11,731 nt of DNA from Halobacteriales archaeon SW_10_68_16 (GCA_003023485.1 PXSG01000090.1:1-11731); one strand, 5' to 3'; positions 1-6,579 are shown, numbered from the stretch's first letter. Numbers and translations: made by a program. The notes: generated by a model not told the origin, from the letters alone.

Positions 1-1749
1 GTCGACCACGTGGTCCAGTACAACAGCCCGCGGCAGGTCTGTCGGATCCTCCAGCGGGTGGGCCGGGCGGGCCACCGCCGGGACGAGGTCTCCTCCGGGA
101 CCGTCGTGACCAGCCACCCCGACGACGTCCTCGAGTCGCTGGCCATCGCCCGCCAGGCCCGTGCCGGCCGGGTCGAACCCGCTGCCATCCACGAGGGCAG
201 CCTCGACACCGTCGCCAACCAGGTCGCCGGCCTGGTGATGGACTTCGGCGAAATCAGCGCAATGGGCGCCTACGAAGTCGTCACGCGGGCCTATCCGTTC
301 CGGGACCTCTCGGAGTCGGAGTTCAAGTCCGTGGTGCGGGAACTCGCGGGCAACCGCGTCGTCTGGCTCGACGAGGACAGCGACACCGTCGAGAAGCGCC
401 GGGGCACCTGGCAGTACTTCTACCGGAACCTCTCGATGATCCCCGACGAGGCGACCTACGACGTCGAGGACGTCGCCAGCGGCTCCCGGATCGGTACCCT
501 CGACGAGCGGTTCGTGGTCAACTTCGCCGCCCCCGGCGAGGTGTTCGTCCAGCGCGGCGAGATGTGGCGGATAACCGACATCGACGACGAGGAGGAGGTG
601 GTCACGGTTTCCCCCATCGAGGACCCCGCCGGCGAAGTTCCCTCGTGGACCGGCCGGGAGATTCCCGTGCCCGAACAGGTGGCCCAGGAAGTCGGCGAGA
701 TACGGGCCGTCGCGGGCCAGCAACTCCGCGAGGGCGCACCCGCAGATGCGGTCGCGCGGGACCTGCAACGGCGCTACGAGGTCGAGGCGGATACCATCGA
801 GGTCGTCAACGCCTGTTTCGGCCACAAGACCAACGAGACGCTCGGACGCCTGCTCGCCGCGTTGCTCGGCCAACGAACCGGGTCCTCTGTCGGGATGGAC
901 GCCGACCCCTACCGGGTCGAACTCGACGTGCCCCGCGGGGTGTCGGCCTCGGACGTCGTGGAGGTGCTAGAGGGGACCGACCCCGATCACGTCAGGGGGT
1001 TGATCGAACTCAGCCTGAAGAACGCCGACGCGCTGAAGTTCACGCTCGCACACGTCGCGGCCACCTTCGGGACGCTCAAGCGCTGGCGCGGCGACGCCCG
1101 CTCGCGCTTCGGCCGCGACCGCCTGCTCGACGCCCTGGAGGACACCCCGGTCTACGATGAGGCCGTGCGCGAACTCCTCCACGAGGAACTGGACGTGGCG
1201 GGCGCGCGCCGCGTCCTCCGCGGGATACAGACCGGCGAGCTGGCGGTCGAGACGGTCGGCGGACACACGCCGCTGGGGACCGGCGGCCGGGGGTCGGGCC
1301 AGGAACTGCTGACCCCCGAGAACGCCGACGCGAGCGTCATCGAGACGGTCAAGGAGCGCATCCAGAACGACCGCGTCGTCCTCATGTGCCTGCACTGCGA
1401 GGACTGGACCACCCGGCGGAGGGTCCGGCGGGTGCGCGACCAGCCCACCTGTCCCGAGTGCGAGTCGACACGGATCGCAGCCTTGAATCCCTGGGACGAG
1501 GAGACCGTCCGGGCGGTCCGGGCCGACGAGAAGGACCCCGAACAGGAGACGGCGACCGAGCGGGCCCACCGGGCGGCGAGTCTCGTCCAGAGCCACGGCA
1601 AGCAGGCCGTCGTCGCGCTCGCGGCCCGCGGCGTCGGTCCACGGAACGCCGCCCGCGTCATCAACAGACTCCGCGAGAACGAGGAACAGTTCTACCGGGA
1701 CATCCTCGAACGCGAACGGGAGTACGCCCGCACGCGGTCGTTCTGGTGA
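1..1749 (+). CDS. lhr: Lhr-type DEAD/DEAH (SF2) ATP-dependent helicase, C-terminal part (5' end outside window)
   Basis: The reading frame is open from base 1, so the N-terminal helicase domain lies upstream and about 582 residues of the C-terminal part are visible. Residues 18-26 read QRVGRAGHR, the motif VI arginine-finger segment typical of Lhr helicases, preceded by QYNSPRQVCRIL. A winged-helix-like region and the long Lhr core domain follow. Residues 463-487 hold a CxxC...CxxC cluster (C463, C466, C484, C487), probably a structural zinc ribbon. The last ~50 residues are helical and charged with a GVGPRNAARVINRL segment resembling a helix-hairpin-helix. Lhr proteins are ATP-driven 3'-5' helicases acting on DNA or RNA:DNA hybrids in repair; that role is known for the family and inferred here. 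The TGA at 1747-1749 directly abuts the stop codon of the convergent CBS gene. The family call is firm; the exact Lhr subgroup is not. Confidence 0.88.
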   Translation, partial: VDHVVQYNSPRQVCRILQRVGRAGHRRDEVSSGTVVTSHPDDVLESLAIARQARAGRVEPAAIHEGSLDTVANQVAGLVMDFGEISAMGAYEVVTRAYPFRDLSESEFKSVVRELAGNRVVWLDEDSDTVEKRRGTWQYFYRNLSMIPDEATYDVEDVASGSRIGTLDERFVVNFAAPGEVFVQRGEMWRITDIDDEEEVVTVSPIEDPAGEVPSWTGREIPVPEQVAQEVGEIRAVAGQQLREGAPADAVARDLQRRYEVEADTIEVVNACFGHKTNETLGRLLAALLGQRTGSSVGMDADPYRVELDVPRGVSASDVVEVLEGTDPDHVRGLIELSLKNADALKFTLAHVAATFGTLKRWRGDARSRFGRDRLLDALEDTPVYDEAVRELLHEELDVAGARRVLRGIQTGELAVETVGGHTPLGTGGRGSGQELLTPENADASVIETVKERIQNDRVVLMCLHCEDWTTRRRVRRVRDQPTCPECESTRIAALNPWDEETVRAVRADEKDPEQETATERAHRAASLVQSHGKQAVVALAARGVGPRNAARVINRLRENEEQFYRDILEREREYARTRSFW

Positions 1750-2121
1750 CTACGCGTCCGCGAGGTCGGCCCAGGAGAGCATCCCGACGTAGTCGCTGCC
1801 CTCCCGGACGGGGAGGTGGTTGACGCCGAGGCTCTCCATCATCGCGGCGGCCTCGCCGGTCCGGATGGTCGTCGGGACGGTCTCGACGGACTCGGTCATG
1901 ATCTCCGCGACCGTCAGATCAGCGACGTCCCGGCCCTCGGCGACGGCGTCGAGGACGTCCGAACTCGTGAGGATCGATGGCGGACTCGTCGTCACGACGA
2001 GCGCGCGGATGCCCTCCTCGCGCATCCGTGCCGCCGCCTCGCTGACGGTCGCCGTCCGGGAGACTGTCTCCAGCGGCGTCGTCATGACCTCGCCGACACG
2101 CCGTTCCTGTTTCAGACTCAT
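1750..2121 (-). CDS. Two-CBS-domain protein
   Basis: This encodes 123 residues starting MSLKQERRVGEVM. Two tandem CBS repeats fill the protein, about residues 8-60 (VGEVMTTPLETVSRTATVSEAA...ALVV...ILTSSDVLDAV) and 66-123 (VAEIMTESVETVPTTIRTGEAAAMMESLGVNHLPV...GMLSWADL). Each shows the usual pattern of an xVMT start, a mid-helix, and a closing G(I/M)(L/I)(T/S)xxD-like strand. Such stand-alone CBS pairs form Bateman modules that bind adenosyl ligands and act as energy or redox sensors; ligand and partner are not visible here. An in-frame ATG exists 69 nt further upstream (2190), but the extension is basic and sits in AT-rich promoter sequence, and a TATA-like box lies ~27 nt before 2121, so a leaderless start at 2121 is preferred. 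The gene is convergent with the helicase and shares no intergenic base with it. Confidence 0.85.
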   Translation of the reverse strand: MSLKQERRVGEVMTTPLETVSRTATVSEAAARMREEGIRALVVTTSPPSILTSSDVLDAVAEGRDVADLTVAEIMTESVETVPTTIRTGEAAAMMESLGVNHLPVREGSDYVGMLSWADLADA

Positions 2122-2143
2122 ACTACGTTCGACGTCTGTTGGG

Positions 2144-2151
2144 TACTTAGT
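2144..2151 (-). promoter_or_regulatory. TATA-like box for the CBS gene
   Basis: On the minus strand this reads ACTAAGTA, centred about 27 nt before the ATG at 2121, inside a local A/T-rich stretch. The position suits a leaderless haloarchaeal transcript. The match to TTTATA-type consensus is weak. Confidence 0.35.
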
Positions 2152-2175
2152 TTTTCCTTTCCCGGACGTAACCCC

Positions 2176-2187
2176 ATGAACGTTCAT
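2176..2187. promoter_or_regulatory. 12-bp perfect palindrome, candidate operator
   Basis: ATGAACGTTCAT is a perfect 12-bp palindrome located 55-66 nt upstream of the CBS gene start, just behind its TATA-like box. It could be a dimeric regulator site. The rest of the gap to 2282 holds AT-rich sequence (2188-2220) and a small TCCGG/CCGGA hairpin at 2264-2279 just past the stop of the next gene; nothing else is recognised. Confidence 0.25.
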
Positions 2188-2263
2188 CATTTACCCGAAA
2201 TAGATTACATTCCTGGAATCAGATGTCGTCGGCAGCCACCATTCCGTTGACAGCAGCCTGCGT

Positions 2264-2279
2264 TCCGGTGGAGGCCGGA
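2264..2279 (-). terminator. Small hairpin just after the 60-aa membrane protein gene
   Basis: TCCGG (2264-2268) and CCGGA (2275-2279) are complementary with a 6-nt loop, beginning 3 nt after the minus-strand stop at 2283. There is no T-run beside it, so its role as an archaeal terminator is doubtful. Confidence 0.2.
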
Positions 2280-2282
2280 CTC

Positions 2283-2465
2283 TCACTTCGGACGGTGCGG
2301 ATCGATCGCCTCACCGCTCATCGCGGTGTAGATGACGTACATGATGAGAATGACGAGGACGACAGCGTCGAGTTCGTCGACGAGGGGAGCGGCCAGCGGG
2401 ACGACCAGCGGCATGAGAGCGAGCGTGATGATGCCGTTGACCACCCAGTTCGACTCTCCCTCCAT
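2283..2465 (-). CDS. Small (60 aa) two-TM membrane protein, hypothetical
   Basis: The 60-residue product starts MEGESNWVVNGIITLALMPL. Two hydrophobic segments are visible, roughly residues 9-27 (VNGIITLALMPLVVPLAAP) and 33-48 (DAVVLVILIMYVIYTA), joined by a short acidic turn and ending in a polar tail (DPHRPK). It is probably an inner-membrane hairpin protein. I do not recognise the family and assign no function. The ATG at 2465 has a TATA-like TTTGTATT about 25 nt upstream, consistent with a leaderless message. It is transcribed divergently from the UPF0114 gene, and the two share a 104-bp control region containing a perfect dyad. Its hydrophobic pattern and clean boundaries make it more likely real than a chance ORF, but homologue support cannot be seen here. 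Confidence 0.6.
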   Translation of the reverse strand: MEGESNWVVNGIITLALMPLVVPLAAPLVDELDAVVLVILIMYVIYTAMSGEAIDPHRPK

Positions 2466-2486
2466 ACGGACCGTACTGGGTGGACC

Positions 2487-2495
2487 AATACAAAG
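2487..2495 (-). promoter_or_regulatory. TATA-like box for the 60-aa membrane protein
   Basis: The minus strand reads CTTTGTATT, about 22-30 nt before the ATG at 2465. It overlaps the left end of the GATTCCC dyad by one base. Confidence 0.4.
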
Positions 2496-2516
2496 ATTCC
2501 CCCTTTTTCGGGAATC
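2495..2516. promoter_or_regulatory. GATTCCC-N8-GGGAATC dyad in divergent promoter
   Basis: GATTCCC (2495-2501) and GGGAATC (2510-2516) form a perfect 7-bp inverted repeat around an 8-nt spacer containing T5. It sits between the two TATA-like boxes of the divergent genes at 2465 and 2570, where a single bound dimer could affect both. No known regulator is recognised from the motif. Confidence 0.35.
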
Positions 2517-2530
2517 CGGACAGAGATCGG

Positions 2531-2544
2531 GTAAAAGGTAAAGT
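2531..2544 (+). promoter_or_regulatory. TATA-like box for the UPF0114 gene
   Basis: GTAAAAGGTAAAGT lies about 26-39 nt before the ATG at 2570 and is the only A/T-rich segment at the expected spacing. It supports that start over the in-frame ATG at 2480, which would put the promoter inside the coding region. Confidence 0.45.
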
Positions 2545-2569
2545 GCCTCTCTACAGTCTGTCTAATCGG

Positions 2570-3172
2570 ATGGGACGAGGGACAGACGACCCACCGAAAG
2601 AGGTGTTCGACGGCGGCATGGATTTCGACGACGGGGGGGAGTTCGACGACGACCGCCGTTCGGACCTGGAGCTGTGGCTGGCCGAGCCCTTCGAGCCGCC
2701 ATTCTTCAAACTCCGATTCATCCTCATCGTGCCCATCCTCATCTCGATGATCGGCGCCCTCATGATGTTCGCGGTGGGGACCCACCAGACCTACAAGGCG
2801 GCGTCGGCGATCCTGTTCAAGGCGGACTTCAGCAATCCCGGCGTGACACTGCCCATCATCAAGGCCCTGGACGCGTTTCTCATCGGGATCATCCTCATCA
2901 TCTTCGCGTTTGGCATCTACGACTTCTTCGTGAGCATCCTCGAACCGGCCGAGCACGCGGGACTGCGGCCCGACTGGTTCAAGTTCGAGTCCACGGGCGA
3001 ACTCAAGACGAAGATGGTCGAACTCGTGCTCGTCATCCTTGCTATCCTGTTCTTCGAGCAGATGATCGCCAACGCGGGGGAATTCGACGACCCCGTGCTC
3101 TTTCTCATCATCCCCGTCGGCGCCGCGATCCTGGCGATCAGCATCGGTTTCTTCAAGTGGGCGACACACTGA
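2570..3172 (+). CDS. UPF0114 / YqhA-family membrane protein
   Basis: The product is 200 residues from ATG 2570. An acidic N-terminal stretch (about 40 residues, rich in Asp/Glu) precedes four membrane segments: FKLRFILIVPILISMIGALM, IIKALDAFLIGIILIIFAFG, KMVELVLVILAILFFEQM and VLFLIIPVGAAILAISIGFF. Between segments 2 and 3 the sequence ILEPAE...PDWFKFESTGELKTKMVELVLVILAILFFE matches the UPF0114 signature pattern (LEP...W...LK.K......IL.V.FLE), which is the basis for the family call. The biochemical role of UPF0114 is unknown to me; it is an integral cytoplasmic-membrane protein. An upstream in-frame ATG at 2480 is disfavoured because the TATA-like box lies after it. It is divergent from the 60-aa membrane gene, and a MutS-like gene follows 51 nt downstream on the same strand. 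Confidence 0.85.
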   Translation: MGRGTDDPPKEVFDGGMDFDDGGEFDDDRRSDLELWLAEPFEPPFFKLRFILIVPILISMIGALMMFAVGTHQTYKAASAILFKADFSNPGVTLPIIKALDAFLIGIILIIFAFGIYDFFVSILEPAEHAGLRPDWFKFESTGELKTKMVELVLVILAILFFEQMIANAGEFDDPVLFLIIPVGAAILAISIGFFKWATH

Positions 3173-3192
3173 CCGGTCGCCGCAGCACAGAA

Positions 3193-3200
3193 GCTAAGAC
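3193..3200 (+). promoter_or_regulatory. TATA-like box for the MutS-like gene
   Basis: GCTAAGAC lies about 24-31 nt before the ATG at 3224, in the 51-nt gap after the UPF0114 stop. It is weak, but the spacing fits a leaderless start and argues against the GTG at 3203. Confidence 0.3.
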
Positions 3201-3223
3201 CTGTGGGGCCGACCCACGAGGCG

Positions 3224-4978
3224 ATGCGACTGGACGAGTACTGGGGCGTCGGGCCGAAGACCCGGGACCTGCTGGCCGACGAACTGGGCGTCGAGGACGC
3301 CATCGCGGCGATCGAGGCGGCGGACGTGCGGGCGCTGACCGACGCCGGCCTCCCGCGGGGCCGAGCGACGCGGGTCCTCAGACATGCCCACGGCGGCGAC
3401 GCGATGGGCCTGCTGGCGACCCGGGACGCCCGCGAGGTCTACAAGTCCCTGCTCGAACTGGTCGGCGAGTACGCCGTCACGGACCGGGCCGCCGACCGCG
3501 TGCAGGTACTCACGCCGCTGGCGGACCGGCCGGCCATGGCCGACCGCGTCGACAGGGTGCTCGCGGCCAGTGACACCTGGGCCGGTCTCGCTGACGCCGA
3601 CCGCGAGGCCGTCATGGACGCGTTCGACGCCCACGACAGCGTCGCCGGCGGCGACCGTTCGGCCGTCCGGACCGCCCTGGCACTCCAGGAGGTGGGCGTG
3701 GCCGAGGGCGTGTTCGAACCCATCGCGGCGCTCGACACAGAGACGCTCGAGGACGCGGCCACAGCACTCGCCGGACTGGAGGGCGGGGACCGCGTCGGCG
3801 AGGGGGCCGACGACCGTCTGGACGAACTCCGGGGCCAACTGGGTGCCGTCGAGGACATGAGCGCCACCCCCGAGGAGGTCCTCGAACGCGTCCAGTCGGG
3901 TGCCCGCGGCACGGACGAACTCCGGGAGACGTTCGCCCGGCAGGTCGCCGACGGGACCGGCGTCGGCCTCGCGCGGGTCAGGGAGGCGATGCCGGCCGAC
4001 GCCGCCGACGCGTCGACGTTCGTCGCCGGGACGCTCCGGACACTCGCGGGCGAACTCCGGGAGGCAGTCGACGAGCGAGAACGGGAGGTCGCCCGGGAAC
4101 TGGAGGGTGTCCTCGAAGCGGCCGAAGAGACGGTCGACGACGCCGTGGAGGCGGTCGACGCCGCCGCCTTCTTCGTCTCGCTCGCGCGGTTCGCGCTGGC
4201 GTTCGACCTCTCGCGCCCGAAGTTCGTCGACGGGCAAGTGACGGGCGCCGTCGAGGCGCGAAACCTCTTTCTCGAAGATGCTGACGAGGACGTCCAGCCG
4301 GTCACCTACGCCGTCGGACCGCACGACCTGGCGGTACCCGGCGCGAGCCGACCGCCCGACTGCGACCGCGTGGCGGTGTTGACCGGCGCGAACAGCGGCG
4401 GGAAGACGACGCTGCTGGAGACCCTCTGTCAGGTCCAGGTGCTCGCACAGATGGGGCTGCCCGTCCCCGCGACCGACGCCGAGGTGGGCATCGTCGACAC
4501 CGTCGTGTTCCACCGCCGGCACGCGAGTTTCAACGCCGGCGTCCTGGAGTCGACGCTGCGGACGGTCGTGCCGCCCCTGACCGGCGACGGGACGACGCTG
4601 ATGCTCGTCGACGAGTTCGAGGCCATCACCGAACCCGGCAGCGCAGCCGACCTGTTGCACGGGCTGGTGACCCTGACCGTCGAGAGGGCGGCGACGGGCG
4701 TGTTCGTCACGCACCTGGCCGACGACCTCGAACCGCTGCCCGACGCCGCCCGGACCGACGGCATCTTCGCGGAGGGGCTCACGCCGGAGTTGGAACTGGA
4801 GGTCGACTACCAGCCCCGCTTCGGGACCGTCGGCCGGTCGACGCCGGAGTTCATCGTCTCCCGCCTCGTGGCCCGGGCGAGGGATCGCGGCGAGCGGGCC
4901 GGCTACGAGACGCTCGCCGAGGCCATCGGGCAGGCTGCGGTCCAGCGGACGCTCGCGGATGCCCGCTGGCAGGATTGA
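3224..4978 (+). CDS. MutS-like ATPase with N-terminal helix-hairpin-helix region
   Basis: This is 584 residues from ATG 3224; a GTG 21 nt upstream is also in frame but sits within the likely promoter. The N-terminus (WGVGPKTRDLLADELGVEDAI) and the following GLPRGRATRVLRHA look like paired helix-hairpin-helix DNA-binding elements. The middle 300 residues are charged and helical, like the MutS lever/clamp. The C-terminal ATPase has Walker A GANSGGKTT (residues 388-396) and Walker B LMLVDEFE (D463, E464), followed by a signature-like segment ending FVTHLADDLEPL. The SGGK loop resembles MutS2-type P-loops rather than the MGGKS of classical MutS. No mismatch-recognition domain I (Phe-x-Glu) or Smr domain is seen. 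This fits an archaeal MutS-related ATPase that binds structured DNA, with the exact substrate unknown. The cupin gene starts 25 nt after the stop, so co-transcription is plausible. Confidence 0.8.
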   Translation: MRLDEYWGVGPKTRDLLADELGVEDAIAAIEAADVRALTDAGLPRGRATRVLRHAHGGDAMGLLATRDAREVYKSLLELVGEYAVTDRAADRVQVLTPLADRPAMADRVDRVLAASDTWAGLADADREAVMDAFDAHDSVAGGDRSAVRTALALQEVGVAEGVFEPIAALDTETLEDAATALAGLEGGDRVGEGADDRLDELRGQLGAVEDMSATPEEVLERVQSGARGTDELRETFARQVADGTGVGLARVREAMPADAADASTFVAGTLRTLAGELREAVDEREREVARELEGVLEAAEETVDDAVEAVDAAAFFVSLARFALAFDLSRPKFVDGQVTGAVEARNLFLEDADEDVQPVTYAVGPHDLAVPGASRPPDCDRVAVLTGANSGGKTTLLETLCQVQVLAQMGLPVPATDAEVGIVDTVVFHRRHASFNAGVLESTLRTVVPPLTGDGTTLMLVDEFEAITEPGSAADLLHGLVTLTVERAATGVFVTHLADDLEPLPDAARTDGIFAEGLTPELELEVDYQPRFGTVGRSTPEFIVSRLVARARDRGERAGYETLAEAIGQAAVQRTLADARWQD

Positions 4979-5003
4979 AGTTCCGGCGCGCCCTCGGGCC
5001 GGT

Positions 5004-5321
5004 ATGGTCGACGACAGGTACCCCGGCCTCGACCCCGCCGACGGCGAGGTCATCGACGCGGAACTGGTCGTGACAGAGGACGTGCTCGTGAAGGCTTTCG
5101 CGCTCGGGCCGGGCGCCGAACTCGAACCCCACGAACACGGCGACTCGACGAACGTCTTCCACGTCACCGAGGGGACCGTGACGGTCGTCCAAGACGGCCA
5201 GCAGCAGGCAGTCGCGGCGCCCGGCGTCGTGCTCCACGAGCGCGGCCAGTCCCACGGCGCGCGCAACGACACCGACGAGGTGGCGGTCCTGACCGCGAGC
5301 CTCTGCCCGATGCCCGGCTAG
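5004..5321 (+). CDS. Small single-domain cupin protein
   Basis: The product is 105 residues starting MVDDRYPGLDP. The cupin motif 1 region reads LEPHEHGDSTNVFHVTEGTVTV, with H43 and H45 as likely metal ligands followed by the EG turn. Motif 2 reads APGVVLHERGQSHGARN, giving the H(x)3N pattern at H84 and N88. The protein is therefore a minimal cupin_2 barrel, soluble and probably metal-binding; substrate and reaction cannot be told. The start at 5004 is chosen over an in-frame ATG at 4959 because the latter overlaps the preceding gene and its extra residues (basic, Pro/Arg-rich) do not resemble the fold. It follows the MutS-like gene by 25 nt without a clear promoter of its own. It is convergent with the OCD-family gene across a 182-bp repeat-bearing gap. 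Confidence 0.85.
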   Translation: MVDDRYPGLDPADGEVIDAELVVTEDVLVKAFALGPGAELEPHEHGDSTNVFHVTEGTVTVVQDGQQQAVAAPGVVLHERGQSHGARNDTDEVAVLTASLCPMPG

Positions 5322-5362
5322 GAACGGGTGTCGGTGGCTCTGGTGGTTCTGTCCAGAACGAC

Positions 5363-5377
5363 CAGAAAGCCCCCGCG
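5363..5377. repeat. GC-rich intergenic repeat, copy A (15-bp core shared with 10804-10818)
   Basis: CAGAAAGCCCCCGCG occurs here and identically at 10804-10818. Both copies are intergenic and are followed within 20-60 bp by GGTCG and then clustered CTCGCTGCG-type sequence. Here an 11-bp direct repeat CGCTGCGGTCC occurs at 5394-5404 and 5411-5421. This looks like a dispersed haloarchaeal intergenic repeat. The full gap 5322-5503 holds this repeat, a palindrome and no gene. Confidence 0.5.
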
Positions 5378-5442
5378 CTCCGGTCGAGGGCCTCGCTGCG
5401 GTCCTCGCTGCGCTGCGGTCCTTGCGTCGGCCGTCTTCCCGG

Positions 5443-5456
5443 AGGGGCCGGCCCCT
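5443..5456. terminator. 14-bp perfect GC palindrome between convergent genes
   Basis: AGGGGCCGGCCCCT is perfectly self-complementary and is followed on the plus strand by TTTC. It sits between the converging cupin and OCD-family genes. It could contribute to termination from either side, but the flanking T-run is short and a protein-binding or repeat-derived origin is equally possible. Confidence 0.25.
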
Positions 5457-5503
5457 TTCAGTCCCGCCCGCAGCCCGCGCAGCGAAGCGAGCAGGACCGT
5501 CAG

Positions 5504-6502
5504 TCAGCCCGGCATCGCCTCGCTGGCGGGGAACAGTTCGATGGACTCGCCCAGGCCGGCATCGCGGGCCCTCTCGTAGAGCATGTGCGCGGCGGCGATC
5601 GTCTCGATGCCCGTCCCGCCGCTGTCGAACATGGTCACCTCCGACCTGGAGCGTCGCCCCGGCGCCTCGCTGGCGACGACCTCTCCGAGTTCCGCGTGGA
5701 CGTGGTCCTCCTCGATGGCCCCTTCGTCGAGTGCAGCGATGAACGACCCGGCGTCCTGGGTCACGCGGGCACGCAGGTCGGGGACGTACGTCGCACGCGC
5801 GACCGTCGCGGCGTCGACTTCGCGTTTCTCGGGGTGGTACTGGCCCATCGCGGTCACGTGGGCGCCGTCCGCGAGGTCGTCGCCGTCGAAGACCGGTTCC
5901 GAGGCTGTCGTCGCGGTGACGACGACGTCGGCATCGGTGACTGCCTCCCCGCTGGAGTCGACCGCGCGCACGCTCGCGTCCAGTTCGTCGTCCATCTCCG
6001 CGGCGAATCGCTCGCGGTTCTCGCGGGTCGGCGAGTACACCTCGACGGTCTCGAAGTCCCGGACGGTGGCGGTCGTGCGGAGCTGGCCCCGCGCCTGGGA
6101 GCCGCTGCCGATCACCGCCAGCGAGGTGGCGTCCTCGCGGGCCAGCGCGTCAACGCCGACGGCACCGGCCGCGCCAGTCTTGAATGGGTTGAGACTCGCG
6201 CCGTCCAGCAGGGCCAGGGGCCGGCCGCTCTCGGCGTCGAACAGCGGCAGGAAGAAGTGTGCGTCGACGTCACCGAAGCCTGCCGCGTAGGTGTACCCGC
6301 CCATCGCGCCCGTCTCCGGGAGGATGGCGAGATAGCCCGTCAGCATGCCGGGCGGGTCGGCGTTCTCGAGTTTGGTCCGGGGCTGGGCGGGTGCGCCCTC
6401 GCCGCGCTGGCGGTAGCCCTCGCGGACGGCCGCGACGTACTCGGCGGGCGTCGCCAGGCCCGCGACGTCCTCGCTGGTCAGGGACAGCGTCTCCGTTCCC
6501 AT
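5504..6502 (-). CDS. Ornithine cyclodeaminase / mu-crystallin family protein with altered active site
   Basis: The 332-residue length is normal for the family. The Rossmann nucleotide-binding motif is intact: VIGSGSQARGQL (G132, G134, Q136, A137). R42 in PRTKL matches the conserved substrate-binding Arg region. Other catalytic positions differ. The usual GxK lysine region reads GGYTY (68-72), the DGxxLTxxRTAA segment reads DGASLNPFKTGAA (Arg to K108, Thr to N105), and the SxGxAxxD motif reads SGGTGIET (294-301), putting Thr where the catalytic Asp is expected. Family members include ornithine cyclodeaminase, archaeal alanine dehydrogenase and ketimine reductases, all NAD(P)-dependent. This one probably still binds NAD(P)H, but its reaction cannot be assigned. 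The ATG at 6502 has a CTTAAG box 27 nt upstream. It is convergent with the cupin gene and lies downstream of a small membrane protein gene. Confidence 0.85.
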   Translation of the reverse strand: MGTETLSLTSEDVAGLATPAEYVAAVREGYRQRGEGAPAQPRTKLENADPPGMLTGYLAILPETGAMGGYTYAAGFGDVDAHFFLPLFDAESGRPLALLDGASLNPFKTGAAGAVGVDALAREDATSLAVIGSGSQARGQLRTTATVRDFETVEVYSPTRENRERFAAEMDDELDASVRAVDSSGEAVTDADVVVTATTASEPVFDGDDLADGAHVTAMGQYHPEKREVDAATVARATYVPDLRARVTQDAGSFIAALDEGAIEEDHVHAELGEVVASEAPGRRSRSEVTMFDSGGTGIETIAAAHMLYERARDAGLGESIELFPASEAMPG

Positions 6503-6526
6503 GCCCGCCGGTAGGGGGGAACGGGT

Positions 6527-6532
6527 CTTAAG
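6527..6532 (-). promoter_or_regulatory. TATA-like box for the OCD-family gene
   Basis: The sequence CTTAAG (palindromic) is centred 27-28 nt before the ATG at 6502, in an otherwise G-rich leader. This supports a leaderless start at that ATG. Confidence 0.45.
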
Positions 6533-6552
6533 CGTCCGGAGAACGGGCGGTC

Positions 6553-6579
6553 ATAGTAAATCGTTACAGCGATCACTAT
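6553..6579. promoter_or_regulatory. Interrupted dyad ahead of the OCD-family gene
   Basis: ATAGT (6553-6557) pairs with ACTAT (6575-6579) and ATCG (6560-6563) with CGAT (6570-6573), around a TTACAG centre. It lies 51-77 nt upstream of the OCD-family start and overlaps the stop codon of the upstream membrane protein gene. It could be an operator or a read-through hairpin. Confidence 0.3.

Noticed and set aside
2223..2534. 103-codon plus-strand frame overlapping the 60-aa membrane gene and the divergent promoter
   Set aside because: It runs through the promoter dyad and TATA boxes. The antisense frame has clean TM segments and a better-placed promoter.
2318..3169. 283-codon minus-strand frame opposite the UPF0114 gene
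   Set aside because: It is a low-complexity His/Glu/Asp/Arg product, the typical shadow of a hydrophobic plus-strand gene. The UPF0114 signature settles the coding strand.
3194..5272. Very long (692-codon) open frame on the minus strand opposite the MutS-like and cupin genes
   Set aside because: It is rich in Arg, Gly, Pro and His with no recognisable domain, and it mirrors the codon bias of the true genes. High-GC coding DNA routinely gives such antisense open frames.
5443..5456. Palindrome as a firm intrinsic terminator
   Set aside because: There is only a three-T run after it and archaeal termination depends mainly on longer T-runs, so it is reported at low confidence only.
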